From CAZCJA01 sp964499015 (GTDB lineage: Bacteria; Elusimicrobiota; Elusimicrobia; F11), in NCBI GenBank assembly GCA_964499015.1, contig CAZCJA010000084.1, forward strand, positions 1 through 8,803: a stretch of DNA of 8,803 nt. Reading direction: 5' to 3'. Both the position numbers and the translations under genes were made by a program. The notes under the pieces were generated by a model. That model saw only the letters and a program-made list of their open reading frames with translations, was not told where the DNA came from and ran no database searches. Positions 1 to 6,325 of the stretch are shown here, piece by piece; position 1 is the stretch's first letter; every line of letters begins with the position of its first letter.

Positions 1-895
1 AGTGGCTTCCAATCCTGAGTTTTTGCGCGAAGGGTCCGCGCTTGAAGACTTTTTAAAGCCGGACCGCATTGTCATCGGTGTCCGTTCGAAACGTGCCGAA
101 AAACATCTGCGCGAGCTTTATGCCAAGATCAAAGCGCCCGTGGTGGTCACGGATATCAACAGCGCGGAACTCATCAAGCATGCCTCCAACTCATTCCTGG
201 CCATGAAAATTTCCTACATCAACGCTATCGCGCAGATTTGCGAAAAAGTCGGCGCGGACGTCAGTAAGGTCGCCGAAGGTATGGGGCTGGACAAACGCAT
301 CGGTAAATCCTTTCTAAGCGCGGGCATCGGCTACGGCGGTTCCTGTTTTCCGAAGGACGTGTCGGCTTTTGTAAAGATCGCCGAGAAAAACGGCTATAAC
401 TTTGACTTGCTGAAAGCGACCGAGGAGATTAATAGCGCACAGCGACGCATCGTTGTGAAAAAAACGGAAGAAGCGCTCTGGACCCTGAAGGGCAAGACAA
501 TCGCCGTTTGGGGATTGGCGTTTAAGCCCAATACCGACGATCTGCGCAATGCGCCGGCGAAGGATATTATTGAAGACTTATTGTCGGGGGGCGCAAAAGT
601 CAAGGCCTACGATCCCGTGGCTATGGAGCACATGAAAACGATTTTTCCGGACATCGAATACGCCTCTTCCGCGCTGGCCGCGGTCAAGGACGCGGACGCG
701 CTTATCGTGGTGACGGAATGGGATGAATTCAAAAAAGTCAGTCTTGAGAAAGTTAAGAAAGCCTTAAAAACGCGGCTCATCGTTGACGGGCGTAATATGT
801 ATTCGCCCGAGACGATGTCGAAAATGGGCTTTGTGTATCAAAGTATCGGCCGCGGACATGCGGCCCAGACTTCGCCGGTCTCAACGCTCGTTTGA
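1..895 (+). CDS. UDP-glucose 6-dehydrogenase, 5'-truncated by the window edge
   Basis: This gene encodes the C-terminal 297 residues of a UDP-glucose 6-dehydrogenase (Ugd/TuaD type), a cytoplasmic enzyme that oxidises UDP-glucose to UDP-glucuronate with two NAD+. The first visible codons (VASNPEFLREGSA) are an internal family motif, so the GTG at base 2 is not the start; the N-terminal Rossmann NAD domain lies upstream of the window. Numbering from that codon, the central domain covers about residues 46-140, with K59 and N63 and the catalytic motif GYGGSCFPKD (110-119, nucleophile C115). The C-terminal UDP-binding domain follows, with GLAFKPNTDDLR at 171-182. All key residues in the visible part are intact, so it looks functional. 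The stop at 893-895 overlaps the next gene's TTG start. The family assignment is firm; UDP-glucose specificity is inferred from the motifs, and a related hexose dehydrogenase is possible. Confidence 0.95.
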   Translation, partial: VASNPEFLREGSALEDFLKPDRIVIGVRSKRAEKHLRELYAKIKAPVVVTDINSAELIKHASNSFLAMKISYINAIAQICEKVGADVSKVAEGMGLDKRIGKSFLSAGIGYGGSCFPKDVSAFVKIAEKNGYNFDLLKATEEINSAQRRIVVKKTEEALWTLKGKTIAVWGLAFKPNTDDLRNAPAKDIIEDLLSGGAKVKAYDPVAMEHMKTIFPDIEYASSALAAVKDADALIVVTEWDEFKKVSLEKVKKALKTRLIVDGRNMYSPETMSKMGFVYQSIGRGHAAQTSPVSTLV

Positions 896-1605
896 TCTCC
901 TCGATAAAGAAACTCAGCGTCGTCGTTCCCTGCTACAACGAAGAAGCCAACCTGCTGCGATTTCCCATCGAACTTTTCGACCCGATCCTGCGTTTGGCGC
1001 CCGCGGCTGAATTTTTATTCATCGACGACGGATCGGCCGACAGTACGGCGCAGGTGCTGGAGGAAATTATCCGGACACGTAAAAACGCTCAGCTGATTCG
1101 TCATCCGAAAAACCTTGGCTTGGGAATGGCGGTGCGTACGGGCATCGACGCGGCAACGGGCGACGCGATCCTGACGCTTGACGCCGATCTCACCTTTCAT
1201 CCCGGCGAGTTTCCGAAGCTGCTGGCGGGTTTTAAGAACGGCGTGGACGCCGTGCTGGGTTCGCCTTATCTCGGCCAAATGGAACACGTGCCTTTTGTTC
1301 GCCGGTTGCTCAGCAATGGCGTTAATCTTATGTACCGGATTTTATTGGGGCAGAAGATTACGGCGACAAGCTCTCTGTTTCGCCTTTATCGCGCCGGGCC
1401 AGTCAAACGGCTGGAATTGAAAAACACAGGGTTCGATATCAACGCGGAGATTGTTTTTAAGCTGATTCAGTCCGGTTCTGTGATTGAAGAGGTGCCGGTG
1501 ACGCTGCTGACACGCACGGCCGGCGTTTCAAAAATTTCAACGGCCAATGAGATTAAGAACCATATCCGGCTTTTGTGGCGCGTGCTGCGTTGGCGTTTGG
1601 GATAG
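892..1605 (+). CDS. GT2 glycosyltransferase, dolichyl/polyprenyl-phosphate sugar synthase-like
   Basis: A 237-residue soluble GT-A enzyme of family GT2, resembling dolichyl-phosphate mannose synthase (DPM1). Members move a sugar from a nucleotide donor to a polyprenyl phosphate at the cytoplasmic face. Visible motifs: VVPCYNEEANL near the N-terminus (11-21), the nucleotide-binding DDGSADST (45-52), the metal-binding DAD at 97-99, GSPY at 123-126 where many relatives have GSRY, and SSLFRLYR (160-167), the acceptor-side motif. There is no C-terminal membrane domain, so it is the short DPM1-like form. The start is read as TTG at 892, which overlaps the upstream TGA by four bases (TTGA) and puts the first motif at the usual distance. 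No clear Shine-Dalgarno precedes it, so coupling to the upstream gene is likely. Its last 53 bases overlap the oppositely oriented GT39-like gene. The family is firm; the sugar and acceptor are unknown. Confidence 0.92.
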   Translation: MISSIKKLSVVVPCYNEEANLLRFPIELFDPILRLAPAAEFLFIDDGSADSTAQVLEEIIRTRKNAQLIRHPKNLGLGMAVRTGIDAATGDAILTLDADLTFHPGEFPKLLAGFKNGVDAVLGSPYLGQMEHVPFVRRLLSNGVNLMYRILLGQKITATSSLFRLYRAGPVKRLELKNTGFDINAEIVFKLIQSGSVIEEVPVTLLTRTAGVSKISTANEIKNHIRLLWRVLRWRLG

Positions 1606-3259
1606 GTCTTAAATCAAAAATAAATAAACCTGGTCCTTTTATTTTATTTTCAACGGGCCTGAACTCCGTCGCGAGCTTGTAGGTTCCGAAAAGCGTTTTC
1701 ATCCACGCCTCATCTTTGCGGCGTCCCACTGCGTGCTCGTCTAAAATAACGTAGGAAATTCCTTCCTTTTTTAAATCTTCCAGACTGCTTTTATTCATGT
1801 CGAACCAGTCCTGCGCTTGATAGGCAGGCTCAACGCGTTCCGGAATGTCCCATACCTCCTGTATGGTGCGCTTCAAATAGTAAAGCTCATAGCCGTCGCT
1901 CTGTGGCGCGCTCATTAAAATACGAAAGTATTCTTCGCGCGGATGATTAATGGCGGCGGTTTTAATGTAAAGGCGCTCCACCTGTGCGGCGCTGCGGTTA
2001 AGTTGAGGGGAATAAAAGGGGTCCGTGAGGAAAATCTTTGCGCCGGTCGGGACGTTGCTCAGTATCCATTGTTCGGCGGCATCCCGTGTGTCGGGCAACG
2101 AATCGCGGTGCTTTTGAGCGTATGTGAAGGCCGTCATCGGCACAAAAACAACTAAACAAAGAAAAGCTTTCAAGCCGACGCGGGAGCCGCTCATTTTCCA
2201 TAAGCTGTTAAAACCGTGCGCAGCAAGAAAAATAAGGATTAGGAACGAGCCCATTAAATAACGCGTACTCGCGCCAAACGTCGAGAAGGATAAAAACGGC
2301 AAGGCAACGAGCAGCGGCGTTAACCAGGCCAGGTATTCGATCTTTTTGCGAAGCGGGAGTGAAACAAAACCGTAGATGGCCAACGCAAAGCCGATGCCCC
2401 ATTTGTCGAGGAAGAATATGAGTTTGTGCACGATGGCGCCGAGTCTCGTCCAGCTGAAGGCGGGCTGGTTCCATGTCGTTGTGTCTTGTGAGTTTTTGAG
2501 TCCGATAAGACTGCCCAAAAACGTTTTGATGTCCAAAAGTGCGAACGGCGTGCCGATAAGGAATCCGGCCACGCAGCCAAAAAGGCCGTAAACAAGATGC
2601 ACGTTGTTGCGCTCGGCTTTCGAACGCAAGAAATGCAGCGCGAGCAGCCAGGCGCCGAAAACGCCGGCCGTATAATGGCACGATGTGGCCAACCCCAGCG
2701 CCAGGCCGGCACCGATGTAATTATTTTTACCTCCGTTCGAAATGAGTCTGTCGAGGAAGTAAATGGCGGCGCAGATTAGAAAGAGCATCAGCGCGTACGG
2801 GGTGGTTTCTTGAGCATAAAAGATCAGCGCAGGCGTCAGGGCTGCAAAGAGGCCCACGACCGTCGCAAAGCCCGCCCCATAAAGCCGGTGAGCGGTGCGG
2901 TAAAGAAGCCAAATTCCAAGCGAAACAAGGAGAGCGGCCAATACGCGTACGGATAGATAGAAAATCGCTGGAGACGTGAGGAAAAGGGCTGCGAATTGCT
3001 CAGATGAGGCGACTGCGCCGAAAATCCGGTACCCCGCAAAAAGAATGCCCAATACGCTCGCGATCACATACGGCCAGAGCGTCGGGTATTTGAAATCATG
3101 GGGGTTAAGATCGCCCGAGCCGAAGCGGGCGGCGACGTTCATGTGGTGGGGTTCGTCGTAATGGTAAATATTCGGGAGATCGCTCTGGATGCCCCATAGA
3201 CGTATCAGAAGAGCGAGGATGAAAATGATTTTACCGCTGTCGAGAGTCATTTTTCTCAT
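1553..3259 (-). CDS. GT39-like (PMT/ArnT-type) membrane glycosyltransferase
   Basis: A 568-residue polytopic protein that looks like a GT-C enzyme of the GT39/PMT group, which transfers sugars from polyprenyl-phosphate donors on the outer face of the inner membrane. After a first hydrophobic helix (about 10-25) comes the first outer loop with YHYDEPHH (32-39). D35-E36 match the acidic catalytic pair of this superfamily, and KYPTLWPY follows at 57-64. I count about eleven hydrophobic segments by eye up to residue 380. A soluble tail of about 190 residues follows, predicted on the outer face from that count. Two start codons are possible, ATG at 3259 (MRKM) and ATG at 3250 (MTLD); neither has a clear ribosome binding site. 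The last 16 or so residues are read antisense to the end of the GT2 gene. The acceptor could be lipid, polysaccharide or protein and is not determinable here. Confidence 0.88.
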   Translation of the reverse strand: MRKMTLDSGKIIFILALLIRLWGIQSDLPNIYHYDEPHHMNVAARFGSGDLNPHDFKYPTLWPYVIASVLGILFAGYRIFGAVASSEQFAALFLTSPAIFYLSVRVLAALLVSLGIWLLYRTAHRLYGAGFATVVGLFAALTPALIFYAQETTPYALMLFLICAAIYFLDRLISNGGKNNYIGAGLALGLATSCHYTAGVFGAWLLALHFLRSKAERNNVHLVYGLFGCVAGFLIGTPFALLDIKTFLGSLIGLKNSQDTTTWNQPAFSWTRLGAIVHKLIFFLDKWGIGFALAIYGFVSLPLRKKIEYLAWLTPLLVALPFLSFSTFGASTRYLMGSFLILIFLAAHGFNSLWKMSGSRVGLKAFLCLVVFVPMTAFTYAQKHRDSLPDTRDAAEQWILSNVPTGAKIFLTDPFYSPQLNRSAAQVERLYIKTAAINHPREEYFRILMSAPQSDGYELYYLKRTIQEVWDIPERVEPAYQAQDWFDMNKSSLEDLKKEGISYVILDEHAVGRRKDEAWMKTLFGTYKLATEFRPVENKIKGPGLFIFDLRPIPNANAARATKAGYGS

Positions 3260-3285
3260 GATTTTATATCGTTACCGATACTACC
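3260..3285. promoter_or_regulatory. Divergent intergenic gap with a 14-base interrupted palindrome
   Basis: Only 26 bases separate the start codons of two divergently transcribed genes. They contain a perfect inverted repeat, TATCG-TTAC-CGATA, at 3267-3280. On the minus strand TATAAAAT (3268 down to 3261) resembles a -10 element, but it sits one base from the first ATG. If it were used, transcription would begin inside the annotated start and favour the second ATG at 3250. No convincing -35/-10 pair with proper spacing is visible for the rightward operon, so its promoter may lie inside the minus-strand gene. The inverted repeat is seen directly; a role as operator is inference. Confidence 0.4.
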
Positions 3286-4500
3286 ATGCCCATCTATCAC
3301 TTTCTATATTATGGCTATGAAAAGACGGTTATCGATTCGCAAGTGATCACTCCGGCGCTTCTTCTGGCCAATGAGGGCGTGACGGTGAATCTTATCGTCA
3401 TGGAAGATTGGCAGCGCCGGCGCCTTTTTTCTCTTCCATACTTTGCCCGCCAGCTTCATGCCGTTGCGTTGCCCCGTGTGCCGCGCAATTTCCTCTATCT
3501 CAACACAATTTTGATGTTTTTCTATTTCCTGAAGGATGTCCTGCGCGGTAAAAGTGTCGTCGTTCACGCGCGAGGTCTGCAAGGCGCCGCCGTTTTGCTT
3601 CCGCTTAAAAAAGCGTTTCGCCGGATGAAAATTATTTGTGATGTGCGCGGCCTGGAAGCCGATGAATACGATTTTTTGGCCCGCAACGGCGACAAGACGA
3701 AGCGTCTCGGCAGATTCCAACGGTTTTGGAAGAGGCATCTGGAAAAAACAACCCGTCGCGCGATCAACGGCGCGGACCGCGTATTTTTCGTGTCGCAGGC
3801 AATGATAGAGCACACGGCCAAGGAGATGCACGATACCCGGAAAATCAATTGGCGCTACATTCCGTGCGCGGTGGAAACGCACAGGTTCGATACGGCGCTG
3901 GCGACGCGTGATGTTTTGCGCCGTAAAATGGGCATGGTCGGACGGCTCGTCGTGACCTACGCGGGAGGGAACCGGGCCTGGCAAGGGATCGACCAGGTCG
4001 CTTTCTTGTTCGCTCGGATGAAAGAGCTAAACGAAAACGTGATGTTCCTGGGATTGACCAAGGAACACGACGCGCTCAAGGCCGCTTTTACCGCGCAGGG
4101 CGTTTCGGTCAACGACCTTCACATCGAGCACGTTCCCTATGATCAGATACAGAATTACATGGTGTGCGCCGACATCGGTTTTCTGATTCGCGAAGATTTG
4201 CCGCTGAATAATTATGCTTGTCCCACAAAATTTGCCGAATATTTGGCCAGCGGGCTGCATGTCGTCACCACGCCGGCCATATATGATATCGCGCGGATCG
4301 TTAATGATGAAGGCGTCGGCACGGTTTNNNNNNNNNNAGACATGAAGCATTATGAGACGATGCGCACAGACCTGGCCTCAGCGTTGGCAAAGGCCGCCGA
4401 TCCGATGCGCATTGGACGAAGCGTGGCCGCTGCGAAAAAATGGCTTGACTGGCCGGCGTATTTGCCCAAAATTAAAGAGTCCTACATGGAGCTCCAATGA
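3286..4500 (+). CDS. GT4-like glycosyltransferase (GT-B fold), interrupted by a 10-N gap
   Basis: A protein of about 404 residues with the two-domain GT-B layout of GT4 glycosyltransferases, which transfer sugars from nucleotide donors to a growing lipid-linked glycan in the cytoplasm. The N-terminal acceptor half (about 1-200) includes HARGLQGAA (94-102) and CDVRGLEADEYDF (118-130). A linker near IPCAVETHRF (192-201) leads to the donor half, with VTYAGGNRAWQGID (223-236) and ACPTKFAEYLASGLHVVTTP (311-330). The second glutamate of the EX7E motif is E318, but its usual partner eight residues earlier is Y310; such PTKxxEYxAxG variants are common in the clan. ATG 3286 is the only plausible start, because an in-frame TGA lies at 3259-3261 and only ATC offers an alternative. 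No Shine-Dalgarno is visible. Four residues (348-351) are undetermined because of the Ns; the frame continues sensibly afterwards. It is the first gene of the rightward operon. Confidence 0.88.
   Translation: MPIYHFLYYGYEKTVIDSQVITPALLLANEGVTVNLIVMEDWQRRRLFSLPYFARQLHAVALPRVPRNFLYLNTILMFFYFLKDVLRGKSVVVHARGLQGAAVLLPLKKAFRRMKIICDVRGLEADEYDFLARNGDKTKRLGRFQRFWKRHLEKTTRRAINGADRVFFVSQAMIEHTAKEMHDTRKINWRYIPCAVETHRFDTALATRDVLRRKMGMVGRLVVTYAGGNRAWQGIDQVAFLFARMKELNENVMFLGLTKEHDALKAAFTAQGVSVNDLHIEHVPYDQIQNYMVCADIGFLIREDLPLNNYACPTKFAEYLASGLHVVTTPAIYDIARIVNDEGVGTVXXXXDMKHYETMRTDLASALAKAADPMRIGRSVAAAKKWLDWPAYLPKIKESYMELQ
4328..4337. other. Assembly gap of ten Ns inside a glycosyltransferase gene
   Basis: Ten undetermined bases lie between GVGTV and DMKHYETM of the GT4-like protein. 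Ten Ns is a common placeholder for a scaffold join, so the true length is not assured. The reading frame is open on both sides and the flanking protein reads like the continuous end of one glycosyltransferase, which suggests a missing length that is a multiple of three plus one. Confidence 0.97.
4488..4491 (+). promoter_or_regulatory. Shine-Dalgarno (GGAG) for the second GT2 gene
   Basis: GGAG lies five bases before the ATG at 4497 and inside the end of the upstream gene. It is half of the palindrome GGAGCTCC (4488-4495). It supports ATG 4497 as the true start and the ATGA overlap. Confidence 0.6.
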
Positions 4501-5231
4501 AAGTCGCCGTTGTCATGCCCGCGTACAATGCGGAAAAAACCCTCGAACGCACACTGAACGACATTCCTAAAGGTGTTGCCGACGAAATCATTCTCGTCGA
4601 CGACGCCTCACGCGACGGCACGGTCGCTTTGTCGCGCAAGTTGGGAATACATACGGTGGTGCACGAAAAAAACAAAGGTTATGGCGGGAATCAGAAAACC
4701 TGCTACAAAACCGCTCTTGAACGCGGCGCCGACATCGTCGTGATGCTCCATCCGGACTATCAGTACGATGCCAGGCTTGTGTCTTATATGGCGGGTTTGA
4801 TTAAAGACGGCGTTTGCGATGTTATTCTTGGCAGCCGCATACGCACGCGCCGCGAAGCGCTCAAGGGTGGTATGCCCCTGTATAAGTATCTAAATAATCG
4901 TTTGTTGACACTTGCTGAGAATTTGGTTTTGGGCACGGCCGTGTCCGAGACGCACACCGGCTATCGCGCTTACAGCCGCAAGGTTCTTGAGACAATTCCG
5001 TTTGAACGCAATTCGGACGATTTTGTGTTTGATCAGCAGTTTATCGTCCAGGTTGTCCATTTTAACTTTCGAATGGGAGAGATCCCGGTGCCGACGCGCT
5101 ATTTTTCGGAGGCTTCCTCTATCAGCTTCCGGCGCAGTGTTGTGTACGGTATCTCTACGTTATGGACGCTCCTGCGGTACATTCTCCACGCCATGGGGCT
5201 TTTTTCGTATCCTCCACTCCGGAAAAAATGA
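4497..5231 (+). CDS. GT2 glycosyltransferase with HPDYQYD motif
   Basis: A 244-residue GT2 enzyme with the DPM/DPG-synthase-like GT-A fold. Seen directly: VVMPAYNAEKTL (5-16), VDDASRDGT (34-42), NKGYGGNQKTCY (59-70), LHPDYQYD (84-91), GSRIRTRREALKGGMP (112-127) and ETHTGYRAYSRK (151-162). The acidic metal-binding position is D87 in HPD rather than the DAD of the other GT2 in this window. That places it in a separate, widespread subfamily whose exact sugar is usually unassigned. A moderately hydrophobic stretch at about 215-236 could be a membrane-associated helix, but it is not a clear transmembrane span. The gene starts in an ATGA overlap with the preceding GT4-like gene and ends in an ATGA overlap with the next one, so it is translated as part of the operon. 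Activity on polyprenyl phosphate or a lipid-linked glycan is inferred. Confidence 0.92.
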   Translation: MKVAVVMPAYNAEKTLERTLNDIPKGVADEIILVDDASRDGTVALSRKLGIHTVVHEKNKGYGGNQKTCYKTALERGADIVVMLHPDYQYDARLVSYMAGLIKDGVCDVILGSRIRTRREALKGGMPLYKYLNNRLLTLAENLVLGTAVSETHTGYRAYSRKVLETIPFERNSDDFVFDQQFIVQVVHFNFRMGEIPVPTRYFSEASSISFRRSVVYGISTLWTLLRYILHAMGLFSYPPLRKK

Positions 5232-6325
5232 GCGAAATTCCGCGTGTTGCCTATGTAATCACGGACTCCGGAACCGGCGGCGCGGAACGGAAGCTTACGG
5301 ATATCTTGACGCATATTGATCGCACGGCCGCCGTTCCGGTGGGCGTTGTGGTGTTAAAAAAGAAGCGCGAGACCGCGATTGAATGGGAAAAAGCCGGCGT
5401 TCCGGTGTTTGAGTTGGGCTTTGGCCGCTGGCCGCGCCCTGGAAACACGGCCAAATTGCGCGCCAAGCTGAAGGAGCTTTCGGCCGACGTTGTGCACTCG
5501 ATGACGCTGCGGTCTGTTTTGCTTTCTCGCGCCACACATAAAAGAACAACTGATTTTAAGCTTGTGTCGGCGCCATGCCTCAATTTTCGCTCGATGCCTT
5601 TTTTTGTCCATTGGCTTTTGCGCAGCGGGCGTGATTGGGATGATGCGGTGATTTGCGAAAGCACCGCAACCCGTGAATTTTTGGTGGAAAATCTGCGGCA
5701 TGACCCAAAAAAAGCGTTATACGTGCCGAATTCGATCGATGCCGAACGGTTCAGTAATAACAAGACGACCCGCGCGCGCATCCGCAAAGAATGGGGCATC
5801 GGTGAAAACGAGATTCTTGTCGGTACGGTCGGACGCTTGCATAGACAGAAAGGTTTTGACGTTTTTATCGCGGCGCTGAAAGAACTTCATGATTTTCCGG
5901 TGAAATTGCGCGGCGTGATTGTCGGCGAAGGCGAAGAAGAAAAACGTCTCAAAGGATTGGCGGACGGCTTGCCGGTTCTGTTTCCCGGCAAGCAATCTGA
6001 CATGGTCGGCGTTTTATCGGCGTTTGATGTCTATGTTCAAAGCTCGCGTTATGAAGGCATGTCGCGGGCGCTCATGGAAGCGATGGCCGCAAACCGGCCG
6101 ATCGTCGCGACCGCTGTGGACGGTACGATGGATTTGGCGCGAGATGGGGAAAACATGTTGTTATGCCGGCCGGACGATGCTCATTCTTTGGCGCTCGGCA
6201 TTGGTACGCTGGCGGAAAAAAGCGATTTGCGTAAAAAACTCTCAAGCGGCGCGCGCTCGACGGTCGAGCAGTTCTCGGTCGATAAAATGGTGCGCCGACT
6301 CGAAAAAATATATCAGGAGCGTTAA
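5228..6325 (+). CDS. GT4 glycosyltransferase (GT-B fold)
   Basis: A 365-residue GT4-family retaining glycosyltransferase. The N-terminal acceptor domain begins VAYVITDSGTGGAERKL (7-23), the glycine-rich loop typical of the family. The donor domain has VPNSIDAERF (166-175), GTVGRLHRQKGFD (199-211), IVGEGEEEKRL (231-241) and SSRYEGMSRALMEAMAANRP (272-291). The EX7E motif is intact, with E276 and E284. The frame stays open upstream to an ATG at 5162, but ATG 5228 is chosen: it gives the family's normal N-terminus and overlaps the previous stop as ATGA, while the 22 extra residues would lie inside the GT2 gene and resemble nothing. GGA five bases before the ATG is a weak ribosome site. The enzyme probably adds one sugar to a lipid-linked repeat unit in the cytoplasm; donor and acceptor are unknown. 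Confidence 0.93.
   Translation: MSEIPRVAYVITDSGTGGAERKLTDILTHIDRTAAVPVGVVVLKKKRETAIEWEKAGVPVFELGFGRWPRPGNTAKLRAKLKELSADVVHSMTLRSVLLSRATHKRTTDFKLVSAPCLNFRSMPFFVHWLLRSGRDWDDAVICESTATREFLVENLRHDPKKALYVPNSIDAERFSNNKTTRARIRKEWGIGENEILVGTVGRLHRQKGFDVFIAALKELHDFPVKLRGVIVGEGEEEKRLKGLADGLPVLFPGKQSDMVGVLSAFDVYVQSSRYEGMSRALMEAMAANRPIVATAVDGTMDLARDGENMLLCRPDDAHSLALGIGTLAEKSDLRKKLSSGARSTVEQFSVDKMVRRLEKIYQER
6315..6319 (+). promoter_or_regulatory. Shine-Dalgarno (AGGAG) for the aminotransferase gene
   Basis: AGGAG lies six bases before ATG 6326, which directly follows the upstream TAA. It is the strongest ribosome binding site in the window and fixes the start. Confidence 0.75.

Noticed and set aside
1617..1650. 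A/T-only imperfect inverted repeat (AAAATAAATAAA, loop CCTGGTCC, T-rich arm) just after the GT2 stop, considered as a terminator.
   Set aside because: The stem is all A-U with two single-base bulges and would be very weak. It lies in the coding sequence of the GT39-like gene, where Lys, Phe and Ile codons explain it.
2208..2681. A 157-codon frame in another frame of the same strand as the GT39-like gene.
   Set aside because: It is a shifted reading of the membrane protein, Arg-rich and motif-free. The 568-residue frame shows consistent hydrophobic segments throughout.
3304..3984. A 226-codon open frame on the minus strand, antisense to the GT4-like gene.
   Set aside because: Its protein is composition-driven with no recognisable motif, while the plus-strand frame carries clear glycosyltransferase motifs. 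Long antisense frames are common opposite codon-biased genes.
4905..4910. A perfect TTGACA, considered as the -35 of an internal promoter.
   Set aside because: At the correct spacing (about 4928-4933) the sequence is TTTGGG, with no -10 match, and the site is in the middle of a GT2 gene.
5162..5227. Upstream in-frame extension of the second GT4 gene, starting at ATG 5162.
   Set aside because: The extra 22 residues lie wholly inside the upstream GT2 gene and have no family resemblance, and ATG 5228 gives the standard N-terminus with an ATGA overlap.
5251..5799. A 182-codon minus-strand frame opposite the second GT4 gene.
   Set aside because: Rich in Arg, Ser and Phe with no domain signature, and fully contained in a well-supported plus-strand gene.
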